This document shows, one piece after another, positions 17,551 to 25,250 of a DNA stretch of 64,000 bases; positions within the stretch are counted from its first letter, which is position 1, and every line of letters starts with the position of its first letter. The notes beneath the pieces were generated by a model, which was not told the origin of the DNA, did not search any database, and saw only the letters and a program-made list of their open reading frames with translations. The DNA comes from Marinobacterium_E sp035458585 (GTDB lineage Bacteria > Pseudomonadota > Gammaproteobacteria > Pseudomonadales > Balneatricaceae), in NCBI GenBank assembly GCA_035458585.1, contig DATHZN010000087.1, positions 1-64,000 on the forward strand. Direction: 5' to 3'. Both the position numbers and the translations under genes were made by a program.

Positions 17551-18504
17551 CTACTCCCACTCCATCGCTTCGAAGATGCGCCCCGCATTCTTGCCAGCTA
17601 GTTCGTCGGCAGTTTCAAGGAACATGTAGGGCGCCTGATCAATATTGTACGCGTCGGCTAGAGTACCCCCCTCTTCGAGAAGCGCAGCAACTTTTTCGCG
17701 CAGATATTCGAGGTAGCCTCGCGTGTAGGTATCGACCTGCTCAAAGTTGGTAGGGTCACCATGTCCGGGGACGATGATGGCATCTTGTGCTAAAGGCGTG
17801 AATGCGTTTATCCAGGTTTCCAGCCACTCAGCGGTATTGGTTTCCGGAAATACTGGCAGCATCCGCTGATGGAAGGCGATGTCTCCGGCAATGACGACAT
17901 TTTCACTGGGCACGTGCACCGTGATGTCGCCCGCTGAGTGGGCCGGCCCCAGGTGCAGCAGATCAACACTGATACCACCGAGGTCCAGTGTCATGCTCTC
18001 TTCGAAGGTCTGGTCGATAGGGATCACCTCGCTGCCTTCAACTCGCTCTTTTAAAATAGCCTTTAATCGCTCAAGGCCTTGAGGTCCACGGCTCTCAATC
18101 TCTTCGGCAGCGTCTGAATGAGCGATGATAGTCGCGCCTTGCTCTTTCCAATAGTTGTTCCCGCCTGCTGCGTGTGTCTGCCCGTTCTCATCGACCACAT
18201 ACTTGACCGGTAGGTCGGTCAGTTTTTTGATCTCGTCATGCAGCGCTTGCGCCAGAAGGTAGGCGCTGCTGCCGTTCACCACGAGAACTGATTCATCGCC
18301 AATGACGAACGAGAGGTTGTTATTGTGGCCTGCATTTTCATAGGTATAGAACTTTAACTGACCAATGGCTGACCAGACAGATTCAGAGACCTTTACGGGC
18401 TTAGAGTAGAGCAGCGACTCCGGATACATATCGTCGGGAGTCTCGGCAAACGCTGTAGGTGTCGCCAACAGAGTGGCGAAAAATAGGCTCTTAAACTGGA
18501 TCAT
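17551..18504 (-). CDS. Exported metallo-beta-lactamase-fold protein with lost HxHxDH motif
   Basis: 317 residues from the ATG at 18504, with a signal peptide MIQFKSLFFATLLATPTAFA. The MBL fold is clear from ENAGHNNNLSFVIGDESVLVVNGSS, GPAHSAGDITVHVPSENV, AGDIAFHQ and VPGHGDPTN. Where active enzymes read HWHGDHTGGN, this one reads NGQTHAAGGN, so all four metal ligands of HxHxDH are replaced, while the later His, Asp and His ligands remain. It is therefore a pseudoenzyme or uses a different metal site. Periplasmic by signal peptide. Just upstream of radD, but a functional link is unlikely. The frame extends to 18573 without a better start. Confidence 0.8.
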   Translation of the reverse strand: MIQFKSLFFATLLATPTAFAETPDDMYPESLLYSKPVKVSESVWSAIGQLKFYTYENAGHNNNLSFVIGDESVLVVNGSSAYLLAQALHDEIKKLTDLPVKYVVDENGQTHAAGGNNYWKEQGATIIAHSDAAEEIESRGPQGLERLKAILKERVEGSEVIPIDQTFEESMTLDLGGISVDLLHLGPAHSAGDITVHVPSENVVIAGDIAFHQRMLPVFPETNTAEWLETWINAFTPLAQDAIIVPGHGDPTNFEQVDTYTRGYLEYLREKVAALLEEGGTLADAYNIDQAPYMFLETADELAGKNAGRIFEAMEWE

Positions 18505-18745
18505 TTGTGAGGTCTCTATGGGTCGTGGGTCAGGTGGGACGCCAGGGTGACGTGAACCGAAGAACGGTTTCAAATGTAGCTAATCGGCACTCCTTAGATC
18601 AAGAGTTCTGAGATGTATATTCAAATAAAATATAACAATAACAATGGTTAATACATTTTATTTAAACCAAATTAATTTCGAGTTGGCCTCATTTAATACT
18701 GAGCTCAGCACTGACGTTTGGTGGGCGGCAGCGGTATCAGCGCCG

Positions 18746-19183
18746 TCAGGCTAACTGCTGGTGCTGCTTGACCAGTCTCTCCATCATTTGAACCAAGGCT
18801 TGCGCACTCTGAGCCATCTCAATCTGGTCCTTGGAGTCGAGCATGCCCTCAACTTTTAGAGAGTCCTGATCTTCTACTCCCGCCAGTGCCATAGACCACT
18901 GGCCAAATCCGCGCTGCTCAATCTCCACAAACTGCAGCACGCGAACCTCAGTATGTCGTGGATCCATCTGAATGATCTCAAACAGCTCCTCGACCTGATC
19001 TTCTTGCCCCTCAATAACCTGACAAAAATAGCCTCCGGAATAGAGTAGAGCGCCACTGATTCCACGTGCAGGGTTATTTCTGTGAGCACTGCGAAGTATA
19101 TCCTCGATCTGTGCGCTCACCTCGTCTTTCGTACCCTGAATCGCGTTTTTACTGATATATGCGAGGTGGTAGAGATTTTCCAC
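18746..19183 (-). CDS. BLUF blue-light photoreceptor (first copy)
   Basis: 145 residues. Flavin-pocket residues of BLUF domains are all present: Tyr9 (LAYISKN), Asn37, Gln55 (YFCQVIEG), Trp96 and Met98 (QWSMAL). Blue light rearranges the Tyr/Gln/FAD hydrogen bonds and signals to a partner. The remaining C-terminal 45 residues form a helical tail with no effector domain, so output must go through another protein. The obvious candidate is the GGDEF/EAL protein encoded 2 bases upstream in the same direction. Confidence 0.93.
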   Translation of the reverse strand: MENLYHLAYISKNAIQGTKDEVSAQIEDILRSAHRNNPARGISGALLYSGGYFCQVIEGQEDQVEELFEIIQMDPRHTEVRVLQFVEIEQRGFGQWSMALAGVEDQDSLKVEGMLDSKDQIEMAQSAQALVQMMERLVKQHQQLA

Positions 19184-19185
19184 GC

Positions 19186-20508
19186 CTATCCCCCTTTTTG
19201 TTGAGCAATAAAGTCGGCGACCCCGGTCTCATCCAAAGGCCGCGAGAACAGATATCCCTGAACGTAACGTGCACCGAGATTCTTGACCTGCTTCAGCTGA
19301 CTATCTGTTTCTACCCCTTCGAGTATAGGCTCTAGATTGAATGCGTCAGCGATACTGAGCACAGCACTGATCATTCGGGTGCTTCTTTGATGGGCTGCTG
19401 CGTCAGACGAATCCAGGTTTGTGATAAAGGACTGGTCCAGTTTCAGGTAGTCCAGTGGTAAGCGGTTCAACTGTGTAAGAGAGGAGTAGCCCGTGCCAAA
19501 ATCATCGAGTGATATTTTGCATCCCATCAGCCGGATCTCCTCCAGTGCAGCGAGCATATTCTCCACCATCGCCGATGTTTCGGTGATCTCAATCTTGATC
19601 AGGCTCGGATCGAGTCCGGTCTCTTCAAGAGCCTGACGTATGGCATTGATGACGAGCTTGGGCTGCCCAAATTGTACCGGACTGACATTGATGCTCACTC
19701 CGACTCTCCGACCATCACGTCCAGCAGGCCAGGTAGAACAGGCAAGAATCGCTCGGCGCAATATCCACATTCCGAGCAGGTCCATCAGCTCAGCTTGCTC
19801 GGCCATCAGTATAAATTGACTCGGCGGCACCAGACCTTTGGATGGATGCTGCCAGCGCACCAGTGCCTCCATCGCCATTGCAGCTCCAGTTTCCGTGTCC
19901 ACTATGGGTTGGTAGACCAGCATAAATTCATCGTTGGAGAGCGCGCGGTGCAGATCAAAGTGACGATTGGCCATCGATAGGCGTAAGTCGTTCTCGAGAT
20001 GGTGTGCCTGACGTGACTCCTCCTCCATTTCCGCTTGAAATATAGACGATTTCAATCCTGCATGTTCAGCATGGTGCAGTGCTAATTCTGAGGCATAGAG
20101 AAGCCGCGATGGATCAGAATTACAGCGGCTACTGGTCGCGATCCCGGTTCGAATCGCCAGCACAATAACCTCTCCCCGCACAGCAAGCGGGCGCTGGGTA
20201 AAATCCTCTAGCTGCTCCAGCACCGAATCAACGGCATCGTCTGATCCAAATACCAAGCAGAAGTGGTCTCCATGAGTTCGGCTAATTAGTTTGGCGTCCG
20301 GGAAAAGTTTGATTAGCCGTTTGGCGGTCATACTGATCACTTTATCGCCCAGTTCAGTACCGAACGAGTTATTGACGCGTCCAAAACGAGATATCTTCAA
20401 CGATATCGCCGCCAAACCCGAGCTGCCTCTCTCCTGCGAATGCAAAAACTCCTGCAGTGCATGGCGGTTCGGTAGGCTGGTTAATGGGTCTTGTTGGGGT
20501 TCAATCAT
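19186..20508 (-). CDS. GGDEF(degenerate)-EAL phosphodiesterase
   Basis: 440 residues. 1-165: GGDEF domain that opens with QDPLTSLPNRH but whose active loop reads RTHGDHF, so cyclase activity is unlikely. 180-437: EAL domain with MEALVRW, NVSP, EITET, DDFGTGYSS, LKLDQSF, EGVET and VQGYLFSRP, i.e. every metal and catalytic residue for hydrolysis of cyclic di-GMP. No membrane or sensor segment. The BLUF gene follows after 2 bases, so the pair looks like a two-protein version of the BLUF-EAL light-regulated phosphodiesterases. Confidence 0.93.
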   Translation of the reverse strand: MIEPQQDPLTSLPNRHALQEFLHSQERGSSGLAAISLKISRFGRVNNSFGTELGDKVISMTAKRLIKLFPDAKLISRTHGDHFCLVFGSDDAVDSVLEQLEDFTQRPLAVRGEVIVLAIRTGIATSSRCNSDPSRLLYASELALHHAEHAGLKSSIFQAEMEEESRQAHHLENDLRLSMANRHFDLHRALSNDEFMLVYQPIVDTETGAAMAMEALVRWQHPSKGLVPPSQFILMAEQAELMDLLGMWILRRAILACSTWPAGRDGRRVGVSINVSPVQFGQPKLVINAIRQALEETGLDPSLIKIEITETSAMVENMLAALEEIRLMGCKISLDDFGTGYSSLTQLNRLPLDYLKLDQSFITNLDSSDAAAHQRSTRMISAVLSIADAFNLEPILEGVETDSQLKQVKNLGARYVQGYLFSRPLDETGVADFIAQQKGG

Positions 20509-20813
20509 TTCGCGATGCTCTTTTTTAACACGTGCCGGCTAAGCTGGGTCGAGGCCCATTAAGTCTGATTTGATACAGCATGGATAGAGAATTTTGCCAT
20601 GTGAAATCAATCGCTTATGTCAAAAGTGACATCTGTGCATTTAATTTAGGGGCGAGCGAGCTTTATATTTGATCAGTCAACTTAATCTCCACAGAGTGAT
20701 TGATTAGAGCTCAGAGTAGCGCCGCTAATTCTCAACGCTTGTCTAAACTTCTTACTAAACGGCGCAAGCTTGCAACGGCTTGCTAATCATTGGATAGACA
20801 AGAGGTCGGATAG
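20509..20813. promoter_or_regulatory. Divergent intergenic region with palindrome ATGTCA-N4-TGACAT
   Basis: 305 bases between the EAL-BLUF unit (leftward) and the Sel1 lipoprotein (rightward). A perfect inverted repeat ATGTCA-AAAG-TGACAT lies at 20617-20632, about 110 bases upstream of the EAL start and 180 upstream of the Sel1 gene. It does not match FNR or CRP consensus; a regulator site is plausible. Otherwise AT-rich promoter-like sequence. Confidence 0.4.
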
Positions 20814-21638
20814 ATGCCTGCTGCAAACAGAGTCATTCACAGAATCCTCATACTTACCCTGTCACTGAGCCTCTTCGGGTGTAAACAAGTTGCGCTGATC
20901 ACAGCCAGCGACTCCACGCGTGAACTCTCGTTAGCCGCAGATCAAGGAGATGCCAGGGCCGCCTACGCGGTTGGTATGCGTTACACCCAGGGTCTGGGAG
21001 AGTCCCAGGATTATGCCCTGGGCTTGGACTACTTTAAGACTGCAGCCGAGCTCGGCATGAGGGAAGCTCAGTATATGCTGGGTATGGGATATTATCTTGG
21101 TAGAGGGGTAGCGGTTGACTACACCCAAGCGCGTCTTTGGTTAAGCGCTGCGGCTGATCAGGGTGAGGTATCTGCGATGCGCAGTCTCGGTGAGATCTAT
21201 TTTAACGGATACGGCACAGCAAGGGCACCAATAAAAGGGATCTACTGGAGTTTGCGAGCTGCAGAGCTTGGTGATGCGCAGGCGCAGTATCTTACAGGTG
21301 TTGCCTATCTAACGGGGTTAGGCAGTAATCAATCCCAGATAGAGGGTGTCGAGTGGCTTGCACGTGCCAGCCAGAACGGTGATCAGCGAGCCGACAACCT
21401 GTTGCAGACGCTCAATCTTAAACGCCGCGGTGCGAGTAGTGCGCCCAAGCGGCCCCTGAGCTTCCATCAAACTCGGTATATACAGTTGCGCCTGACAGAG
21501 TTGGGTCAGAATCCGGGTGCTATCGATGGTCTCTGGGGAGATGCGACAAAGCACGCCATCAGGTCCCAGTTCGATACCCTGTTGAGTCCTGAGCAGGCGT
21601 TTACACGACTCATGCAGCTCACCGAGAAATTCCGATAG
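20814..21638 (+). CDS. Sel1-repeat lipoprotein with peptidoglycan-binding domain
   Basis: 274 residues. Lipoprotein signal with lipobox LFGC (Cys23). About 40-195: four Sel1 repeats of the AAYAVGMRYTQGLG / AQYMLGMGYYLGRG / AMRSLGEIYFNGYG / AQYLTGVAYLTGLG form, which scaffold protein contacts. About 215-262: peptidoglycan-binding type 1 domain (IQLRLTELGQNPGAIDGLWG). Expected in the envelope, anchored by lipid and bound to the wall. Monocistronic; AAGAGGTCGG precedes the ATG. Confidence 0.85.
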   Translation: MPAANRVIHRILILTLSLSLFGCKQVALITASDSTRELSLAADQGDARAAYAVGMRYTQGLGESQDYALGLDYFKTAAELGMREAQYMLGMGYYLGRGVAVDYTQARLWLSAAADQGEVSAMRSLGEIYFNGYGTARAPIKGIYWSLRAAELGDAQAQYLTGVAYLTGLGSNQSQIEGVEWLARASQNGDQRADNLLQTLNLKRRGASSAPKRPLSFHQTRYIQLRLTELGQNPGAIDGLWGDATKHAIRSQFDTLLSPEQAFTRLMQLTEKFR

Positions 21639-21733
21639 TTGTGGCTCGAGAGCCAACCCAAGCGCTATGTGAACCGGTGTTTAACTTCAGTAAAAGATAG
21701 GTCTGAGCACCGCAACACTGCGTATAGCGCGAC

Positions 21734-23062
21734 ATGACAACAGAAAACAACTTACGCGCGGCGCGCGTACCTAAAAGCCGAACCTCTAGGTTACTTAAAT
21801 TGGGCAGCCTTGCTGGCCGCGTGGCCGGTAATGTCGTTGCTGAGGGCTCTAAACGTTGGGTGAAGGGTGAGAACCCGCCGCTCAACGAGTTGCTGCTGAC
21901 GCAGAAGAATCTCACTCAAGTAGCCGATAAGCTAGCGCGTATGCGAGGCGCAGCCATGAAGATGGGGCAACTGCTCTCTATGGATGCGGGCACGTTGTTG
22001 CCAGCTGAACTTGCAGCCGTACTCGCGCGATTGCAAGCTCAGGGTATGGTGATGCCAAAAACACAGCTACTGGATACCCTAGAGCGCAACCTCGGCGACA
22101 ACTGGATGGATCGGTTTAGCTACTTCTCGTTTGAACCGGTCGCGGCCGCTTCGATTGGGCAGGTTCATCGAGCCCGCCTCGATAGCGGTGAGGATCTGGC
22201 AATCAAAATACAGTTCCCGGGCGTGGCACAGAGTATTGACAGTGATATCGATAATGTTGTCTCTCTACTGCGTCTGAGTGGTCTCATCCCCCGATCACTT
22301 GACCTGAGCGACCTTATCAACGAAGCGCGCCGACAGTTGCATTTGGAGGCCGATTACCTTGCAGAGGCAGAGCATTTGCGCAGCTACGCTCATTCACTTG
22401 AGGGCTTTTGCCAAGCCGATCAGGTGGTCATGCCGCAGTGTTACTCGCAACTGACGAGCGCTGAGATTCTGACGATGAGCTTTGTTGAGGGGCAGTCGCT
22501 CGAAAGCTGGCTATCACAACATCCAGAGGACGCCGATCGTTTACTGGCTCAGTTGTTGGAGCTCTTTTTCACCGAATTACTGCAATTTAACCTGATGCAG
22601 ACCGACCCAAATCCGGCCAACTTTCAGGTGCAAGTAGAGACAGGCAAGCTGGTGCTACTGGATTTCGGTGCAGTGCGCCGCTTTGATCCGGAATTCGTCG
22701 GGCGTTATAAACAGGCGATCGATATGGCAAGGTCTCAGTCTCGTGAGGGATTGCAGCAGGCACTGGAGGTGTTGGGCTTTTTTGCGAAGGGTGCGGACGT
22801 AGCGAATCGTGAAGTGGTCTTGGATATCTTTATGCTCGCGGCTGAGCCACTGCGGGCAGAGGGAGCTTATGACTTCGGTCACTCTGATCTTGCGCGTCGG
22901 ATACAGCAGCGCGGCATGTCCGTCAGTCGCGATCCCAATGCTTGGCATACGCCCCCCGCAGACGTCCTCTTTCTGCACCGAAAAATGGCGGGTATGTATT
23001 TGCTGGCGGCAAAGTATGGTGCAAAGGTCGACGTCAACTCTATCTATCGTCGATACGGATAA
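21734..23062 (+). CDS. ABC1/AarF-family atypical kinase
   Basis: 442 residues of the UbiB/COQ8/ADCK type. KMGQLLSMD (KxGQ), the alanine-rich loop AAASIGQVHRA, the lysine in LAIKIQFPG, the catalytic stretch TDPNPANF and the metal-binding LLDFGAVRRFD are all visible. No C-terminal membrane helix as in UbiB, so it resembles the soluble AarF/ABC1 group more than the ubiquinone-synthesis protein. The substrate is unknown. The next small gene starts 3 bases after its stop. Confidence 0.88.
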   Translation: MTTENNLRAARVPKSRTSRLLKLGSLAGRVAGNVVAEGSKRWVKGENPPLNELLLTQKNLTQVADKLARMRGAAMKMGQLLSMDAGTLLPAELAAVLARLQAQGMVMPKTQLLDTLERNLGDNWMDRFSYFSFEPVAAASIGQVHRARLDSGEDLAIKIQFPGVAQSIDSDIDNVVSLLRLSGLIPRSLDLSDLINEARRQLHLEADYLAEAEHLRSYAHSLEGFCQADQVVMPQCYSQLTSAEILTMSFVEGQSLESWLSQHPEDADRLLAQLLELFFTELLQFNLMQTDPNPANFQVQVETGKLVLLDFGAVRRFDPEFVGRYKQAIDMARSQSREGLQQALEVLGFFAKGADVANREVVLDIFMLAAEPLRAEGAYDFGHSDLARRIQQRGMSVSRDPNAWHTPPADVLFLHRKMAGMYLLAAKYGAKVDVNSIYRRYG

Positions 23063-23065
23063 TGT

Positions 23066-23269
23066 ATGTTTGAGGCGTATGCGCATGGATTCGGGTTGCT
23101 GACTGCTGTGTCAGCGTTGATCGGTTTTGCACTAGTCAGGTCTAGGGCACGCTCGAGCGGTGACAGTGAACTTTGGAAACGCCGCGAAAGGTTAGTGCGC
23201 AGTTACATGTGGGGAGCGATAGTGGTTTATCTGCTGTTACTAACCGTCGCTAAGATCTCTAACAGCTAG
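23066..23269 (+). CDS. Small two-helix membrane protein
   Basis: 67 residues with two membrane helices (GLLTAVSALIGFALV and YMWGAIVVYLLLLTVA) joined by a basic, Arg-rich loop SRARSSGDSELWKRRERLVR. Starts 3 bases after the ABC1 kinase gene, so probably co-transcribed and perhaps a membrane partner for it. Family not recognised. Confidence 0.65.
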   Translation: MFEAYAHGFGLLTAVSALIGFALVRSRARSSGDSELWKRRERLVRSYMWGAIVVYLLLLTVAKISNS

Positions 23270-23341
23270 GGTAATGTATAGAGATAGCGTGCAGAGCTAC
23301 TATACAGAGAATTAAACCGGTGTCGGGTTGCAGCAACCGCT

Positions 23342-23707
23342 TCAGGGAAGCGCACAACCCGATTTGCAGCGCCGAGCGTATCGCCAGTTAGCGAAGCGGT
23401 AGTAGGCCCAATTAATTGGGCGAGCGGTGCGCGTTAGTTTAATCAGACTCCCGAGCCAGCGATAACCTGGCAGATGCTTCCAGATTGTGAGAAAGGCATA
23501 GACGCCTATCTGCAAATTTCCGGCCTCATCCCGAGCGTGAATCAAGCGCATAGTCTCGGCGAAGCTGAGTCCCTCAGTTTCGAGTCGCTCTTTAGCTTGA
23601 GTGATATCAACCCAGTCAATCGCGTTCGCTCTGTCGATACGAATGTAGTGGTCGATCTCTTTGCGGCACAGCGGACAGCCGCCGTCGTAGAACAGTATTG
23701 GTTTCAT
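23342..23707 (-). CDS. DCC-family (DUF393) thiol-disulfide oxidoreductase-like protein
   Basis: 121 residues. The N-terminus LFYDGGCPLCRKEI carries the DxxCPLC motif of the DCC family, a thioredoxin-like fold thought to act on thiols. The C-terminal part is hydrophobic and basic, and a terminal CKSGCALP adds two more cysteines. Length is normal. Standing alone; no strong ribosome-binding site seen. Confidence 0.85.
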   Translation of the reverse strand: MKPILFYDGGCPLCRKEIDHYIRIDRANAIDWVDITQAKERLETEGLSFAETMRLIHARDEAGNLQIGVYAFLTIWKHLPGYRWLGSLIKLTRTARPINWAYYRFANWRYARRCKSGCALP

Positions 23708-23761
23708 AGCGCTGACTTACGTGCGCACAACGGATTTGGATGTGCGATGATGTGTGCTGGC

Positions 23762-24517
23762 TTAAGAGTCTGAAGCCTCGCCAGATTCAAATTGATCGAT
23801 CAGATCTTGATTGATATCCACGTTTTCGTAGTCCAGTCCAAGAAGTTCATTCACCTCCTTGACCACCTCCAGGGACAGAGGTTTGTTGGCTGCCAAGCTC
23901 AATAGCCGAACTTCCTCGTAAGCTTGATCGATGGCTGTTGTTTCGTAAGTCGTCTGAACGTCTTCGATGAGGCTCAGTATATTCTCAACCGTACGATCTG
24001 GGTCTGTCTCGTCAAACTCCACATCATACTTGGCGGCAAGTGCTTCGAGTGTTTCAAGGTTACTTCTACTCTCCGGGTCCCCAAATTGCAGGCCTGCCAG
24101 TTGATCTTGATCGTCAGTCGTCTCCTGATAATTGATAGCGAGCTGGACTTGCTCTTCATATGCCGCGATCAGACCAACCCGTGAGTTATCTGATGCATGT
24201 AGTCGAGCGTTGGCAGAGGCATGTGCCGCATTTAGTGCGCCAAGTTTGGAAGCAATTGAACCACGATTGTTTCCCAGCCCTTTGTCCTTGCCGTTACGCC
24301 AGGAGTCCCCACCTTTGGCATCTGAGCTGGCAACTGAACCGCCCTTTCCCGATTTGCCGTTTCCACCACCGTTTCCACCACCAGTGCCACCACCGTTTCC
24401 ACCTTTAGCATAGGCAGAAGCGCCCAAGTCTATTGACGTTGTTACTTCAAGTGCTGCTGGACTAAAGATCATCGCGGCGGCCATAACAACGCTGAGAGTG
24501 AGCTTTTTGAACTCCAT
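23762..24517 (-). CDS. Exported glycine-rich protein of unknown function
   Basis: 251 residues. Signal peptide (MEFKKLTLSVVMAAAMIFSPA) followed at about 39-60 by a Gly/Asn-rich repeat (GGNGGGTGGGNGGGNG), then a helical acidic region with LGALNAAHASANARLHASDNSRVG, a motif also seen in other exported Gly-rich proteins of proteobacteria. The C-terminal half is strongly acidic. No enzymatic motif. It may be a surface or calcium-binding type protein, but that is a guess. Monocistronic. Confidence 0.6.
   Translation of the reverse strand: MEFKKLTLSVVMAAAMIFSPAALEVTTSIDLGASAYAKGGNGGGTGGGNGGGNGKSGKGGSVASSDAKGGDSWRNGKDKGLGNNRGSIASKLGALNAAHASANARLHASDNSRVGLIAAYEEQVQLAINYQETTDDQDQLAGLQFGDPESRSNLETLEALAAKYDVEFDETDPDRTVENILSLIEDVQTTYETTAIDQAYEEVRLLSLAANKPLSLEVVKEVNELLGLDYENVDINQDLIDQFESGEASDS
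24363..24401. repeat. Short imperfect repeat encoding Gly-rich segment
   Basis: Three imperfect copies of a 12-base unit (CCACCACCGTTT type, the middle one changed to CCACCAGTG) that encode GGGNGGG in the exported protein. Such runs can expand or shrink by slippage without a frame change. Confidence 0.6.
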
Positions 24518-24623
24518 GGTGAATCCTGTACTTAAGTAAGTGTCTAGAAAGCTTAGCAGGCTCCGGAAAATGCGAATTGAAATGTGTTCACTGAGAGTTT
24601 AACTGGGTGACAGATGTAGCACA

Positions 24624-25082
24624 CTAGAGTATTGGGAGGGCGGTTTTGGTAACAACTTGGCGCATCACGAAGCTGGAGTGAACGCCGCTAACGCCCTCAA
24701 TTCGGGTTATCTTGTCGAGTAGCAGGCGCTGATAGTCGTCCATGTCGTTCACGATCACCTTGAGCTGATAATCGGCGTCTTGGCCGGTGATCAACAGACA
24801 CTCGAGAACTTCAGGGAGATCGCCGACGATACGGTCAAAGTTGGCAAAACGCTCGGGTGTGTGGCGGTCCATTGAGATGAGTATGATCGCCATTAGTTTG
24901 TAACCGAGTTTGCGCGCGTCAACAATGGCACGGTAATCGATTATCAGGCCCGACTCCTCAAGCGCCCGGACCCGGCGCAGACAGGGCGAGGGGGAGAGAC
25001 CTACCCGGTCAGCCAGCTCCTGATTTGAGATGCGACCATCCTGTTGAAGAATTTCAAGAATCTGCCGGTCATATCGATCCAT
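24624..25082 (-). CDS. Lrp/AsnC-family transcription regulator
   Basis: 152 residues. N-terminal helix-turn-helix (DGRISNQELADRVGLSPSPC and LRRVRALEESG) followed by the ligand-binding RAM domain (LLITGQDADYQLKVIV, ITRIEGVSGVHSSFVM). Such regulators respond to amino acids. It is divergent from leuA with a 168-base AT-rich gap, which suggests it controls leuA or itself from there. AGGAGG lies 5 bases before the ATG. Confidence 0.92.
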   Translation of the reverse strand: MDRYDRQILEILQQDGRISNQELADRVGLSPSPCLRRVRALEESGLIIDYRAIVDARKLGYKLMAIILISMDRHTPERFANFDRIVGDLPEVLECLLITGQDADYQLKVIVNDMDDYQRLLLDKITRIEGVSGVHSSFVMRQVVTKTALPIL

Positions 25083-25250
25083 AGCACCTCCTTAAGTGGT
25101 TGGGTTGAAATATTATGCCAATATACTTAAATATATAGCAATAAATAAACATTTCTTTGGCGTTTTAACGCAAACTTCGCAATCATCTTTCACACGACAA
25201 GAGTAGAATGTGAATTCTGATCACGAATCTGGCTTTTACCGAGGCAAAGT
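25083..25250. promoter_or_regulatory. Divergent Lrp-type/leuA control region
   Basis: 168 bases. The stretch 25108-25150 is very AT-rich with ATATACTTAAATATATAG, fitting an Lrp-family site. A short inverted repeat GCGTT-TT-AACGC lies at 25160-25171. No leader peptide rich in Leu codons and no T-box-like structure was seen ahead of leuA, so regulation by the divergent protein is more likely than attenuation. Confidence 0.45.

Noticed and set aside
21734..23062. UbiB proper (ubiquinone synthesis)
   Set aside because: Lacks the C-terminal membrane helices and the ubi gene neighbourhood.
25083..25250. Leucine leader peptide or T-box ahead of leuA
   Set aside because: No run of Leu codons and no terminator/antiterminator structure seen.
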